Assembly: GCA_027574665.1 (NCBI GenBank)
Contig: CM050677.1
Coordinates: 1,931,273-1,995,272 of the forward strand
DNA length: 64,000 nucleotides
Direction: 5' to 3'
Source of the DNA: Rhynochetos jubatus
Taxonomy: Eukaryota; Chordata; Aves; Eurypygiformes; Rhynochetidae
Position 1 is the first letter of the stretch. The number at the start of each line of letters is the position of its first letter. The position numbers were made by a program, and so were the translations under genes. Below are positions 22,596 through 37,227 of the stretch, piece by piece. The notes below the pieces were generated by a model. That model saw nothing but the letters and a program-made list of their open reading frames with translations, was not told the origin of the DNA and did not search any database.

Positions 22596-24011
22596 ATGCG
22601 CGGCTCGTTGAAGCGTCTGCCCGAACACGGACATCTGAAGCAGCACTGTAATGCCACCAAACAGAAAGAGTTAGGAGAGAATTTCTTGTCCCTTCTTGCT
22701 GCGCCTTTGCAGAGCACTGCGTGCCAGAGCAGCCGGATCGCTGTGTTGCTTGCAATCTCCAGTTCCAACAGTGCCACAGTTCCTCGGCAACAGAAAGAGC
22801 TAGGAAGGAATTGCTTGCGCTGTTTTCTCTCGCTGTGCTCTAGCAGTTCGTTCCCTTTTCGGCAGAGCGCGGGACCGCTTGCAAAGCTTAGAAACAAACC
22901 TCTCCCTTTTCCTCCAAAAGGGAAAGAGCTACGAGGGAATTTCTTAGCGAAACCTTGTTTGTTTTGGCAGAGCACTGCATGCCTCTTAAGACAGAGCTCT
23001 GTATCCCCGGGAAAGTCGAAATCCACAGGGTCACCTTCTCTGTGCTAACAGGCTCGGAGAGGCTGGAATGCGCGGCTCGTTGAAGCGTCTGCCCGAACAC
23101 GGACATCTGAAGCAGCACTGTAATGCGACCAAACAGAAAGAGTTAGGAGAGAATTTCTTGTCCCTTCTTGCTGCGCCTTTGCAGAGCACTGCGTGCCAGA
23201 GCAGCCGGATCGCTGTGTTGCTTGCAATCTCCAGTTCCAACAGTGCCACAGTTCCTCGGCAACAGAAAGAGCTAGGAAGGAATTGCTTGCGCTGTTTTCT
23301 CTCGCTGTGCTCTAGCAGTTCGTTCCCTTTTCGGCAGAGCGCGGGACCGCTTGCAAAGCTTAGAAACAAACCTCTCCCCTTTCCTCCAAAAGGGAAAGAG
23401 CTACGAGGGAATTTCTTAGCGAAACCTTGTTTGTTTTGGCAGAGCACTGCATGCCTCTTAAGACAGAGCTCTGTATGCCCGGGAAAGTCGAAATCCACAG
23501 GGTCACCTTCTCTGTGCTAACAGGCTCGGAGAGGCTCGAATGCGCGGCTCGTTGAAGCGTCTGCCCGAACACGGACATCTGAAGCAGCACTGTAATGCGA
23601 CCAAACAGAAAGAGTTAGGAGAGAATTTCTTGTCCCTTCTTGCTGCGCCTTTGCAGAGCACTGCGTGCCAGAGCAGCCGGATCGCTGTGTTGCTTGCAAT
23701 CTCCAGTTCCAACAGTGCCACAGTTCCTCGGCAACAGAAAGAGCTAGGAAGGAATTGCTTGCGCTGTTTTCTCTCGCTGTGCTCTAGCAGTTCGTTCCCT
23801 TTTCGGCAGAGCGCGGGACCGCTTGCAAAGCTTAGAAACAAACCTCTCCCTTTTCCTCCAAAAGGGAAAGAGCTACGAGGGAATTTCTTAGCGAAACCTT
23901 GTTTGTTTTGGCAGAGCACTGCATGCCTCTTAAGACAGAGCTCTGTATCCCCGGGAAAGTCGAAATCCACAGGGTCACCTTCTCTGTGCTAACAGGCTCG
24001 GAGAGGCTCGA
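22596..24011. repeat. Trimer higher-order unit, copy 2
   Basis: Matches 21,180-22,595 at every variable site I compared, at a distance of 1,416 bp (three monomers). The preceding monomers 19,764 and 20,236 carry the same two marked types in a different order, so this may be a remnant of a longer history of small duplications. Confidence 0.85.
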
Positions 24012-27000
24012 ATGCGCGGCTCGTTGAAGCGTCTGCCCGAACACGGACATCTGAAGCAGCACTGTAATGCGACCAAACAGAAAGAGTTAGGAGAGAATTT
24101 CTTGTCCCTTCTTGCTGCGCCTTTGCAGAGCACTGCGTGCCAGAGCAGCCGGATCGCTGTGTTGCTTGCAATCTCCAGTTCCAACAGTGCCACAGTTCCT
24201 CGGCAACAGAAAGAGCTAGGAAGGAATTGCTTGCGCTGTTTTCTCTCGCTGTGCTCTAGCAGTTCGTTCCCTTTTCGGCAGAGCGCGGGACCGCTTGCAA
24301 AGCTTAGAAACAAACCTCTCCCTTTTCCTCCAAAAGGGAAAGAGCTACGAGGGAATTTCTTAGCGAAACCTTGTTTGTTTTGGCAGAGCACTGCATGCCT
24401 CTTAAGACAGAGCTCTGTATGCCCGGGAAAGTCGAAATCCACAGGGTCACCTTCTCTGTGCTAACAGGCTCGGAGAGGCTGGAATGCGCGGCTCGTTGAA
24501 GCGTCTGCCCGAACACGGACATCTGAAGCAGCACTGTAATGCGACCAAACAGAAAGAGTTAGGAGAGAATTTCTTGTCCCTTCTTGCTGCGCCCTTGCAG
24601 AGCACTGCGTGCCAGAGCAGCCGGATCGCTGTGTTGCTTGCAATCTCCAGTTCCAACAGTGCCACAGTTCCTCGGCAACAGAAAGAGCTAGGAAGGAATT
24701 GCTTGCGCTGTTTTCTCTCGCTGTGCTCTAGCAGTTCGTTCCCTTTTCGGCAGAGCGCGGGACCGCTTGCAAAGCTTAGAAACAATCCTCTCCCTTTTCC
24801 TCCAAAAGGGAAAGAGCTACGAGGGAATTTCTTAGCGAAACCTTGTTTGTTTTGGCAGAGCACTGCATGCCTCTTAAGACAGAGCTCTGTATCCCCGGGA
24901 AAGTCGAAATCCACAGGGCCACCTTCTCTGTGCTAACAGGCTCGGAGAGGCTCGAATGCGCGGCTCGTTGAAGCGTCTGCCCGAACACGGACATCTGAAG
25001 CAGCACTGTAATGCGACCAAACAGAAAGAGTTAGGAGAGAATTTCTTGTCCCTTCTTGCTGCGCCTTTGCAGAGCACTGCGTGCCAGAGCAGCCGGATCG
25101 CTGTGTTGCTTGCAATCTCCAGTTCCAACAGTGCCACAGTTCCTCGGCAACAGAAAGAGCTAGGAAGGAATTGCTTGCGCTGTTTTCTCTCGCTGTGCTC
25201 TAGCAGTTCGTTCCCTTTTCGGCAGAGCGCGGGACCGCTTGCAAAGCTTAGAAACAAACCTCTCCCTTTTCCTCCAAAAGGGAAAGAGCTACGAGGGAAT
25301 TTCTTAGCGAAACCTTGTTTGTTTTGGCAGAGCACTGCATGCCTCTTAAGACAGAGCTCTGTATGCCCGGGAAAGTCGAAATCCACAGGGTCACCTTCTC
25401 TGTGCTAACAGGCTCGGAGAGGCTCGAATGCGCGGCTCGTTGAAGCGTCTGCCCGAACACGGACATCTGAAGCAGCACTGTAATGCGACCAAACAGAAAG
25501 AGTTAGGAGAGAATTTCTTGTCCCTTCTTGCTGCGCCTTTGCAGAGCACTGCGTGCCAGAGCAGCCGGATCGCTGTGTTGCTTGCAATCTCCAGTTCCAA
25601 CAGTGCCACAGTTCCTCGGCAACAGAAAGAGCTAGGAAGGAATTGCTTGCGCTGTTTTCTCTCGCTGTGCTCTAGCAGTTCGTTCCCTTTTCGGCAGAGC
25701 GCGGGACCGCTTGCAAAGCTTAGAAACAAACCTCTCCCTTTTCCTCCAAAAGGGAAAGAGCTACGAGGGAATTTCTTAGTGAAACCTTGTTTGTTTTGGC
25801 AGAGCACTGCATGCCTCTTAAGACAGAGCTCTGTATCCCCGGGAAAGTCGAAATCCACAGGGTCACCTTCTCTGTGCTAACAGGCTCGGAGAGGCTGGAA
25901 TGCGCGGCTCGTTGAAGCGTCTGCCCGAACACGGACATCTGAAGCAGCACTGTAATGCGACCAAACAGAAAGAGTTAGGAGAGAATTTCTTGTCCCTTCT
26001 TGCTGCGCCTTTGCAGAGCACTGCGTGCCAGAGCAGCCGGATCGCTGTGTTGCTTGCAATCTCCAGTTCCAACAGTGCCACAGTTCCTCGGCAACAGAAA
26101 GAGCTAGGAAGGAATTGCTTACGCTGTTTTCTCTCGCTGTGCTCTAGCAGTTCGTTCCCTTTTCGGCAGAGCGCGGGACCGCTTGCAAAGCTTAGAAACA
26201 AACCTCTCCCTTTTCCTCCAAAAGGGAAAGAGCTACGAGGGAATTTCTTAGCGAAACCTTGTTTGTTTTGGCAGAGCACTGCATGCCTCTTAAGACAGAG
26301 CTCTGTATCCCCGGGAAAGTCGAAATCCACAGGGTCACCTTCTCTGTGCTAACAGGCTCGGAGAGGCTGGAATGCGCGGCTCGTTGAAGCGTCTGCCCGA
26401 ACACGGACATCTGAAGCAGCGCTGTAATGCGACCAAACAGAAAGAGTTAGGAGAGAATTTCTTGTCCCTTCTTGCTGCGCCTTTGCAGAGCACTGCGTGC
26501 CAGAGCAGCCGGATCGCTGTGTTGCTTGCAATCTCCAGTTCCAACAGTGCCACAGTTCCTCGGCAACAGAAAGAGCTAGGAAGGAATTGCTTGCGCTGTT
26601 TTCTCTCGCTGTGCTCTAGCAGTTCGTTCCCTTTTCGGCAGAGCGCGGGACCGCTTGCAAAGCTTAGAAACAAACCTCTCCCTTTTCCTCCAAAAGGGAA
26701 AGAGCTACGAGGGAATTTCTTAGTGAAACCTTGTTTGTTTTGGCAGAGCACTGCATGCCTCTTAAGACAGAGCTCTGTATCCCCGGGAAAGTCGAAATCC
26801 ACAGGGTCACCTTCTCTGTGCTAACAGGCTCGGAGAGGCTCGAATGCGCGGCTCGTTGAAGCGTCTGCCCGAACACGGACATCTGAAGCAGCACTGTAAT
26901 GCGACCAAACAGAAAGAGTTAGGAGAGAATTTCTTGTCCCTTCTTGCTGCGCCTTTGCAGAGCACTGCGTGCCAGAGCAGCCGGATCGCTGTGTTGCTTG

Positions 27001-30000
27001 CAATCTCCAGTTCCAACAGTGCCACAGTTCCTCGGCAACAGAAAGAGCTAGGAAGGAATTGCTTGCGCTGTTTTCTCTCGCTGTGCTCTAGCAGTTCGTT
27101 CCCTTTTCGGCAGAGCGCGGGACCGCTTGCAAAGCTTAGAAACAATCCTCTCCCTTTTCCTCCAAAAGGGAAAGAGCTACGAGGGAATTTCTTAGCGAAA
27201 CCTTGTTTGTTTTGGCAGAGCACTGCATGCCTCTTAAGACAGAGCTCTGTATCCCCGCGAAAGTCGAAATCCACAGGGTCACCTTCTCTGTGCTAACAGG
27301 CTCGGAGAGGCTGGAATGCGCGGCTCGTTGAAGCGTCTGCCCGAACACGGACATCTGAAGCAGCACTGTAATGCGACCAAACAGAAAGAGTTAGGAGAGA
27401 ATTTCTTGTCCCTTCTTGCTGCGCCTTTGCAGAGCACTGCGTGCCAGAGCAGCCGGATCGCTGTGTTGCTTGCAATCTCCAGTTCCAACAGTGCCACAGT
27501 TCCTCGGCAACAGAAAGAGCTAGGAAGGAATTGCTTGCGCTGTTTTCTCTCGCTGTGCTCTAGCAGTTCGTTCCCTTTTCGGCAGAGCGCGGGACCGCTT
27601 GCAAAGCTTAGAAACAAACCTCTCCCTTTTCCTCCAAAAGGGAAAGAGCTACGAGGGAATTTCTTAGCGAAACCTTGTTTGTTTTGGCAGAGCACTGCAT
27701 GCCTCTTAAGACAGAGCTCTGTATGCCCGGGAAAGTCGAAATCCACAGGGTCACCTTCTCTGTGCTAACAGGCTCGGAGAGGCTGGAATGCGCGGCTCGT
27801 TGAAGCGTCTGCCCGAACACGGCCATCTGAAGCAGCACTGTAATGCGACCAAACAGAAAGAGTTAGGAGAGAATTTCTTGTCCCTTCTTGCTGCGCCTTT
27901 GCAGAGCACTGCGTGCCAGAGCAGCCGGATCGCTGTGTTGCTTGCAATCTCCAGTTCCAACAGTGCCACAGTTCCTCGGCAACAGAAAGAGCTAGGAAGG
28001 AATTGCTTACGCTGTTTTCTCTCGCTGTGCTCTAGCAGTTCGTTCCCTTTTCGGCAGAGCGCGGGACCGCTTGCAAAGCTTAGAAACAAACCTCTCCCTT
28101 TTCCTCCAAAAGGGAAAGAGCTACGAGGGAATTTCTTAGCGAAACCTTGTTTGTTTTGGCAGAGCACTGCATGCCTCTTAAGACAGAGCTCTGTATCCCC
28201 GGGAAAGTCGAAATCCACAGGGTCACCTTCTCTGTGCTAACAGGCTCGGAGAGGCTGGAATGCGCGGCTCGTTGAAGCGTCTGCCCGAACACGGACATCT
28301 GAAGCAGCACTGTAATGCGACCAAACAGAAAGAGTTAGGAGAGAATTTCTTGTCCCTTCTTGCTGCGCCTTTGCAGAGCACTGCGTGCCAGAGCAGCCGG
28401 ATCGCTGTGTTGCTTGCAATCTCCAGTTCCAACAGTGCCACAGTTCCTCGGCAACAGAAAGAGCTAGGAAGGAATTGCTTGCGCTGTTTTCTCTCGCTGT
28501 GCTCTAGCAGTTCGTTCCCTTTTCGGCAGAGCGCGGGACCGCTTGCAAAGCTTAGAAACAAACCTCTCCCCTTTCCTCCAAAAGGGAAAGAGCTACGAGG
28601 GAATTTCTTAGCGAAACCTTGTTTGTTTTGGCAGAGCACTGCATGCCTCTTAAGACAGAGCTCTGTATGCCCGGGAAAGTCGAAATCCACAGGGTCACCT
28701 TCTCTGTGCTAACAGGCTCGGAGAGGCTCGAATGCGCGGCTCGTTGAAGCGTCTGCCCGAACACGGACATCTGAAGCAGCACTGTAATGCGACCAAACAG
28801 AAAGAGTTAGGAGAGAATTTCTTGTCCCTTCTTGCTGCGCCTTTGCAGAGCACTGCGTGCCAGAGCAGCCGGATCGCTGTGTTGCTTGCAATCTCCAGTT
28901 CCAACAGTGCCACAGTTCCTCGGCAACAGAAAGAGCTAGGAAGGAATTGCTTGCGCTGTTTTCTCTCGCTGTGCTCTAGCAGTTCGTTCCCTTTTCGGCA
29001 GAGCGCGGGACCGCTTGCAAAGCTTAGAAACAAACCTCTCCCCTTTCCTCCAAAAGGGAAAGAGCTACGAGGGAATTTCTTAGCGAAACCTTGTTTGTTT
29101 TGGCAGAGCACTGCATGCCTCTTAAGACAGAGCTCTGTATGCCCGGGAAAGTCGAAATCCACAGGGTCACCTTCTCTGTGCTAACAGGCTCGGAGAGGCT
29201 CGAATGCGCGGCTCGTTGAAGCGTCTGCCCGAACACGGACATCTGAAGCAGCACTGTAATGCGACCAAACAGAAAGAGTTAGGAGAGAATTTCTTGTCCC
29301 TTCTTGCTGCGCCTTTGCAGAGCACTGCGTGCCAGAGCAGCCGGATCGCTGTGTTGCTTGCAATCTCCAGTTCCAACAGTGCCACAGTTCCTCGGCAACA
29401 GAAAGAGCTAGGAAGGAATTGCTTGCGCTGTTTTCTCTCGCTCTGCTCTAGCAGTTCGTTCCCTTTTCGGCAGAGCGCGGGACCGCTTGCAAAGCTTAGA
29501 AACAAACCTCTCCCTTTTCCTCCAAAAGGGAAAGAGCTACGAGGGAATTTCTTAGCGAAACCTTGTTTGTTTTGGCAGAGCACTGCATGCCTCTTAAGAC
29601 AGAGCTCTGTATGCCCGGGAAAGTCGAAATCCACAGGGTCACCTTCTCTGTGCTAACAGGCTCGGAGAGGCTGGAATGCGCGGCTTGTTGAAGCGTCTGC
29701 CCGAACACGGACATCTGAAGCAGCACTGTAATGCCACCAAACAGAAAGAGTTAGGAGAGAATTTCTTGTCCCTTCTTGCTGCGCCTTTGCAGAGCACTGC
29801 GTGCCAGAGCAGCCGGATCGCTGTGTTGCTTGCAATCTCCAGTTCCAACAGTGCCACAGTTCCTCGGCAACAGAAAGAGCTAGGAAGGAATTGCTTGCGC
29901 TATTTTCTCTCGCTGTGCTCTAGCAGTTCGTTCCCTTTTCGGCAGAGCGCGGGACCGCTTGCAAAGCTTAGAAACAAACCTCTCCCTTTTCCTCCAAAAG

Positions 30001-33000
30001 GGAAAGAGCTACGAGGGAATTTCTTAGCGAAACCTTGTTTGTTTTGGCAGAGCACTGCATGCCTCTTAAGACAGAGCTCTGTATGCCCGGGAAAGTCGAA
30101 ATCCACAGGGTCACCTTCTCTGTGCTAACAGGCTCGGAGAGGCTCGAATGCGCGGCTCGTTGAAGCGTCTGCCCGAACACGGACATCTGAAGCAGCACTG
30201 TAATGCGACCAAACAGAAAGAGTTAGGAGAGAATTTCTTGTCCCTTCTTGCTGCGCCTTTGCAGAGCACTGCGTGCCAGAGCAGCCGGATCGCTGTGTTG
30301 CTTGCAATCTCCAGTTCCAACAGTGCCACAGTTCCTCGGCAACAGAAAGAGCTAGGAAGGAATTGCTTGCGCTGTTTTCTCTCGCTGTGCTCTAGCAGTT
30401 CGTTCCCTTTTCGGCAGAGCGCGGGACCGCTTGCAAAGCTTAGAAACAAACCTCTCCCTTTTCCTCCAAAAGGGAAAGAGCTACGAGGGAATTTCTTAGC
30501 GAAACCTTGTTTGTTTTGGCAGAGCACTGCATGCCTCTTAAGACAGAGCTCTGTATGCCCGGGAAAGTCGAAATCCACAGGGTCACCTTCTCTGTGCTAA
30601 CAGGCTCGGAGAGGCTGGAATGCGCGGCTCGTTGAAGCGTCTGCCCGAACACGGACATCTGAAGCAGCACTGTAATGCCACCAAACAGAAAGAGTTAGGA
30701 GAGAATTTCTTGTCCCTTCTTGCTGCGCCCTTGCAGAGCACTGCGTGCCAGAGCAGCCGGATCGCTGTCTTGCTTGCAATCTCCAGTTCCAACAGTGCCA
30801 CAGTTCCTCGGCAACAGAAAGAGCTAGGAAGGAATTGCTTGCGCTGTTTTCTCTCGCTCTGCTCTAGCAGTTCGTTCCCTTTTCGGCAGAGCGCGGGACC
30901 GCTTGCAAAGCTTAGAAACAATCCTCTCCCTTTTCCTCCAAAAGGGAAAGAGCTACGAGGGAATTTCTTAGCGAAACCTTGTTTGTTTTGGCAGAGCACT
31001 GCATGCCTCTTAAGACAGAGCTCTGTATCCCCGGGAAAGTCGAAATCCACAGGGCCACCTTCTCTGTGCTAACAGGCTCGGAGAGGCTGGAATGCGCGGC
31101 TCGTTGAAGCGTCTGCCCGAACACGGACATCTGAAGCAGCACTGTAATGCGACCAAACAGAAAGAGTTAGGAGAGAATTTCTTGTCCCTTCTTGCTGCGC
31201 CTTTGCAGAGCACTGCGTGCCAGAGCAGCCGGATCGCTGTGTTGCTTGCAATCTCCAGTTCCAACAGTGCCACAGTTCCTCGGCAACAGAAAGAGCTAGG
31301 AAGGAATTGCTTGCGCTGTTTTCTCTCGCTGTGCTCTAGCAGTTCGTTCCCTTTTCGGCAGAGCGCGGGACCGCTTGCAAAGCTTAGAAACAAACCTCTC
31401 CCTTTTCCTCCAAAAGGGAAAGAGCTACGAGGGAATTTCTTAGCGAAACCTTGTTTGTTTTGGCAGAGCACTGCATGCCTCTTAAGACAGAGCTCTGTAT
31501 GCCCGGGAAAGTCGAAATCCACAGGGTCACCTTCTCTGTGCTAACAGGCTCGGAGAGGCTCGAATGCGCGGCTCGTTGAAGCGTCTGCCCGAACACGGAC
31601 ATCTGAAGCAGCACTGTAATGCGACCAAACAGAAAGAGTTAGGAGAGAATTTCTTGTCCCTTCTTGCTGCGCCTTTGCAGAGCACTGCGTGCCAGAGCAG
31701 CCGGATCGCTGTGTTGCTTGCAATCTCCAGTTCCAACAGTGCCACAGTTCCTCGGCAACAGAAAGAGCTAGGAAGGAATTGCTTGCGCTGTTTTCTCTCG
31801 CTGTGCTCTAGCAGTTCGTTCCCTTTTCGGCAGAGCGCGGGACCGCTTGCAAAGCTTAGAAACAAACCTCTCCCTTTTCCTCCAAAAGGGAAAGAGCTAC
31901 GAGGGAATTTCTTAGCGAAACCTTGTTTGTTTTGGCAGAGCACTGCATGCCTCTTAAGACAGAGCTCTGTATCCCCGGGAAAGTCGAAATCCACAGGGCC
32001 ACCTTCTCTGTGCTAACAGGCTCGGAGAGGCTCGAATGCGCGGCTCGTTGAAGCGTCTGCCCGAACACGGACATCTGAAGCAGCACTGTAATGCGACCAA
32101 ACAGAAAGAGTTAGGAGAGAATTTCTTGTCCCTTCTTGCTGCGCCCTTGCAGAGCACTGCGTGCCAGAGCAGCCGGATCGCTGTGTTGCTTGCAATCTCC
32201 AGTTCCAACAGTGCCACAGTTCCTCGGCAACAGAAAGAGCTAGGAAGGAATTGCTTACGCTGTTTTCTCTCGCTGTGCTCTAGCAGTTCGTTCCCTTTTC
32301 GGCAGAGCGCGGGACCGCTTGCAAAGCTTAGAAACAAACCTCTCCCTTTTCCTCCAAAAGGGAAAGAGCTACGAGGGAATTTCTTAGCGAAACCTTGTTT
32401 GTTTTGGCAGAGCACTGCATGCCTCTTAAGACAGAGCTCTGTATGCCCGGGAAAGTCGAAATCCACAGGGTCACCTTCTCTGTGCTAACAGGCTCGGAGA
32501 GGCTGGAATGCGCGGCTCGTTGAAGCGTCTGCCCGAACACGGACATCTGAAGCAGCACTGTAATGCGACCAAACAGAAAGAGTTAGGAGAGAATTTCTTG
32601 TCCCTTCTTGCTGCGCCTTTGCAGAGCACTGCGTGCCAGAGCAGCCGGATCGCTGTGTTGCTTGCAATCTCCAGTTCCAACAGTGCCACAGTTCCTCGGC
32701 AACAGAAAGAGCTAGGAAGGAATTGCTTGCGCTGTTTTCTCTCGCTGTGCTCTAGCAGTTCGTTCCCTTTTCGGCAGAGCGCGGGACCGCTTGCAAAGCT
32801 TAGAAACAAACCTCTCCCTTTTCCTCCAAAAGGGAAAGAGCTACGAGGGAATTTCTTAGCGAAACCTTGTTTGTTTTGGCAGAGCACTGCATGCCTCTTA
32901 AGACAGAGCTCTGTATCCCCGGGAAAGTCGAAATCCACAGGGTCACCTTCTCTGTGCTAACAGGCTCGGAGAGGCTGGAATGCGCGGCTCGTTGAAGCGT

Positions 33001-36000
33001 CTGCCCGAACACGGACATCTGAAGCAGCACTGTAATGCGACCAAACAGAAAGAGTTAGGAGAGAATTTCTTGTCCCTTCTTGCTGCGCCCTTGCAGAGCA
33101 CTGCGTGCCAGAGCAGCCGGATCGCTGTGTTGCTTGCAATCTCCAGTTCCAACAGTGCCACAGTTCCTCGGCAACAGAAAGAGCTAGGAAGGAATTGCTT
33201 GCGCTGTTTTCTCTCGCTGTGCTCTAGCAGTTCGTTCCCTTTTCGGCAGAGCGCGGGACCGCTTGCAAAGCTTAGAAACAAACCTCTCCCTTTTCCTCCA
33301 AAAGGGAAAGAGCTACGAGGGAATTTCTTAGCGAAACCTTGTTTGTTTTGGCAGAGCACTGCATGCCTCTTAAGACAGAGCTCTGTATCCCCGGGAAAGT
33401 CGAAATCCACAGGGCCACCTTCTCTGTGCTAACAGGCTCGGAGAGGCTCGAATGCGCGGCTCGTTGAAGCGTCTGCCCGAACACGGACATCTGAAGCAGC
33501 ACTGTAATGCGACCAAACAGAAAGAGTTAGGAGAGAATTTCTTGTCCCTTCTTGCTGCGCCTTTGCAGAGCACTGCGTGCCAGAGCAGCCGGATCGCTGT
33601 GTTGCTTGCAATCTCCAGTTCCAACAGTGCCACAGTTCCTCGGCAACAGAAAGAGCTAGGAAGGAATTGCTTACGCTGTTTTCTCTCGCTGTGCTCTAGC
33701 AGTTCGTTCCCTTTTCGGCAGAGCGCGGGACCGCTTGCAAAGCTTAGAAACAAACCTCTCCCTTTTCCTCCAAAAGGGAAAGAGCTACGAGGGAATTTCT
33801 TAGCGAAACCTTGTTTGTTTTGGCAGAGCACTGCATGCCTCTTAAGACAGAGCTCTGGATCCCCGGGAAAGTCGAAATCCACAGGGTCACCTTCTCTGTG
33901 CTAACAGGCTCGGAGAGGCTCGAATGCGCGGCTCGTTGAAGCGTCTGCCCGAACACGGACATCTGAAGCAGCACTGTAATGCGACCAAACAGAAAGAGTT
34001 AGGAGAGAATTTCTTGTCCCTTCTTGCTGCGCCTTTGCAGAGCACTGCGTGCCAGAGCAGCCGGATCGCTGTGTTGCTTGCAATCTCCAGTTCCAACAGT
34101 GCCACAGTTCCTCGGCAACAGAAAGAGCTAGGAAGGAATTGCTTACGCTGTTTTCTCTCGCTGTGCTCTAGCAGTTCGTTCCCTTTTCGGCAGAGCGCGG
34201 GACCGCTTGCAAAGCTTAGAAACAAACCTCTCCCTTTTCCTCCAAAAGGGAAAGAGCTACGAGGGAATTTCTTAGTGAAACCTTGTTTGTTTTGGCAGAG
34301 CACTGCATGCCTCTTAAGACAGAGCTCTGTATGCCCGGGAAAGTCGAAATCCAGGGGGTCACCTTCTCTGTGCTAACAGGCTCGGAGAGGCTCGAATGCG
34401 CGGCTCGTTGAAGCGTCTGCCCGAACACGGACATCTGAAGCAGCACTGTAATGCCACCAAACAGAAAGAGTTAGGAGAGAATTTCTTGTCCCTTCTTGCT
34501 GCGCCTTTGCAGAGCACTGCGTGCCAGAGCAGCCGGATCGCTGTGTTGCTTGCAATCTCCAGTTCCAACAGTGCCACAGTTCCTCGGCAACAGAAAGAGC
34601 TAGGAAGGAATTGCTTGCGCTGTTTTCTCTCGCTGTGCTCTAGCAGTTCGTTCCCTTTTCGGCAGAGCGCGGGACCGCTTGCAAAGCTTAGAAACAAACC
34701 TCTCCCTTTTCCTCCAAAAGGGAAAGAGCTACGAGGGAATTTCTTAGCGAAACCTTGTTTGTTTTGGCAGAGCACTGCATGCCTCTTAAGACAGAGCTCT
34801 GTATGCCCGGGAAAGTCGAAATCCACAGGGTCACCTTCTCTGTGCTAACAGGCTCGGAGAGGCTCGAATGCACGGCTCGTTGAAGCGTCTGCCCGAACAC
34901 GGACATCTGAAGCAGCACTGTAATGCGACCAAACAGAAAGAGTTAGGAGAGAATTTCTTGTCCCTTCTTGCTGCGCCCTTGCAGAGCACTGCGTGCCAGA
35001 GCAGCCGGATCGCTGTGTTGCTTGCAATCTCCAGTTCCAACAGTGCCACAGTTCCTCGGCAACAGAAAGAGCTAGGAAGGAATTGCTTGCGCTGTTTTCT
35101 CTCGCTGTGCTCTAGCAGTTCGTTCCCTTTTCGGCAGAGCGCGGGACCGCTTGCAAAGCTTAGAAACAAACCTCTCCCTTTTCCTCCAAAAGGGAAAGAG
35201 CTACGAGGGAATTTCTTAGCGAAACACTGTTTGTTTTGGCAGAGCACTGCATGCCTCTTAAGACAGAGCTCTGTATCCCCGGGAAAGTCGAAATCCACAG
35301 GGTCACCTTCTCTGTGCTAACAGGCTCGGAGAGGCTCGAATGCGCGGCTCGTTGAAGCGTCTGCCCGAACACGGACATCTGAAGCAGCGCTGTAATGCGA
35401 CCAAACAGAAAGAGTTAGGAGAGAATTTCTTGTCCCTTCTTGCTGCGCCTTTGCAGAGCACTGCGTGCCAGAGCAGCCGGATCGCTGTGTTGCTTGCAAT
35501 CTCCAGTTCCAACAGTGCCACAGTTCCTCGGCAACAGAAAGAGCTAGGAAGGAATTGCTTGCGCTGTTTTCTCTCGCTGTGCTCTAGCAGTTCGTTCCCT
35601 TTTCGGCAGAGCGCGGGACCGCTTGCAAAGCTTAGAAACAAACCTCTCCCTTTTCCTCCAAAAGGGAAAGAGCTACGAGGGAATTTCTTAGCGAAACCTT
35701 GTTTGTTTTGGCAGAGCACTGCATGCCTCTTAAGACAGAGCTCTGTATGCCCGGGAAAGTCGAAATCCACAGGGTCACCTTCTCTGTGCTAACAGGCTCG
35801 GAGAGGCTGGAATGCGCGGCTCGTTGAAGCGTCTGCCCGAACACGGACATCTGAAGCAGCACTGTAATGCGACCAAACAGAAAGAGTTAGGAGAGAATTT
35901 CTTGTCCCTTCTTGCTGCGCCTTTGCAGAGCACTGCGTGCCAGAGCAGCCGGATCGCTGTGTTGCTTGCAATCTCCAGTTCCAACAGTGCCACAGTTCCT

Positions 36001-37227
36001 CGGCAACAGAAAGAGCTAGGAAGGAATTGCTTACGCTGTTTTCTCTCGCTGTGCTCTAGCAGTTCGTTCCCTTTTCGGCAGAGCGCGGGACCGCTTGCAA
36101 AGCTTAGAAACAAACCTCTCCCTTTTCCTCCAAAAGGGAAAGAGCTACGAGGGAATTTCTTAGTGAAACCTTGTTTGTTTTGGCAGAGCACTGCATGCCT
36201 CTTAAGACAGAGCTCTGTATGCCCGGGAAAGTCGAAATCCACAGGGTCACCTTCTCTGTGCTAACAGGCTCGGAGAGGCTCGAATGCGCGGCTCGTTGAA
36301 GCGTCTGCCCGAACACGGACATCTGAAGCAGCACTGTAATGCCACCAAACAGAAAGAGTTAGGAGAGAATTTCTTGTCCCTTCTTGCTGCGCCTTTGCAG
36401 AGCACTGCGTGCCAGAGCAGCCGGATCGCTGTGTTGCTTGCAATCTCCAGTTCCAACAGTGCCACAGTTCCTCGGCAACAGAAAGAGCTAGGAAGGAATT
36501 GCTTGCGCTGTTTTCTCTCGCTGTGCTCTAGCAGTTCGTTCCCTTTTCGGCAGAGCGCGGGACCGCTTGCAAAGCTTAGAAACAAACCTCTCCCTTTTCC
36601 TCCAAAAGGGAAAGAGCTACGAGGGAATTTCTTAGCGAAACCTTGTTTGTTTTGGCAGAGCACTGCATGCCTCTTAAGACAGAGCTCTGTATGCCCGGGA
36701 AAGTCGAAATCCACAGGGTCACCTTCTCTGTGCTAACAGGCTCGGAGAGGCTCGAATGCGCGGCTCGTTGAAGCGTCTGCCCGAACACGGACATCTGAAG
36801 CAGCACTGTAATGCGACCAAACAGAAAGAGTTAGGAGAGAATTTCTTGTCCCTTCTTGCTGCGCCCTTGCAGAGCACTGCGTGCCAGAGCAGCCGGATCG
36901 CTGTGTTGCTTGCAATCTCCAGTTCCAACAGTGCCACAGTTCCTCGGCAACAGAAAGAGCTAGGAAGGAATTGCTTGCGCTGTTTTCTCTCGCTGTGCTC
37001 TAGCAGTTCGTTCCCTTTTCGGCAGAGCGCGGGACCGCTTGCAAAGCTTAGAAACAAACCTCTCCCTTTTCCTCCAAAAGGGAAAGAGCTACGAGGGAAT
37101 TTCTTAGCGAAACACTGTTTGTTTTGGCAGAGCACTGCATGCCTCTTAAGACAGAGCTCTGTATGCCCGGGAAAGTCGAAATCCACAGGGTCACCTTCTC
37201 TGTGCTAACAGGCTCGGAGAGGCTGGA
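24012..37227. repeat. Satellite monomers with a mosaic of variants, no clear higher-order period
   Basis: Twenty-eight consecutive 472-bp monomers without any other sequence. Marked types are scattered: AACAATCC at monomers 24,484, 26,844 and 30,620; GGGCCACC near 24,918, 31,054, 31,998 and 33,414; CCCCTTTCC in the adjacent monomers 28,260 and 28,732; CTCTGCTC near 29,443 and 30,859; AAACACTG in monomers 34,868 and 36,756; GGATCC at 33,857-33,862. I found no multi-monomer order repeated intact here, but a full dot plot could reveal one. Confidence 0.9.
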
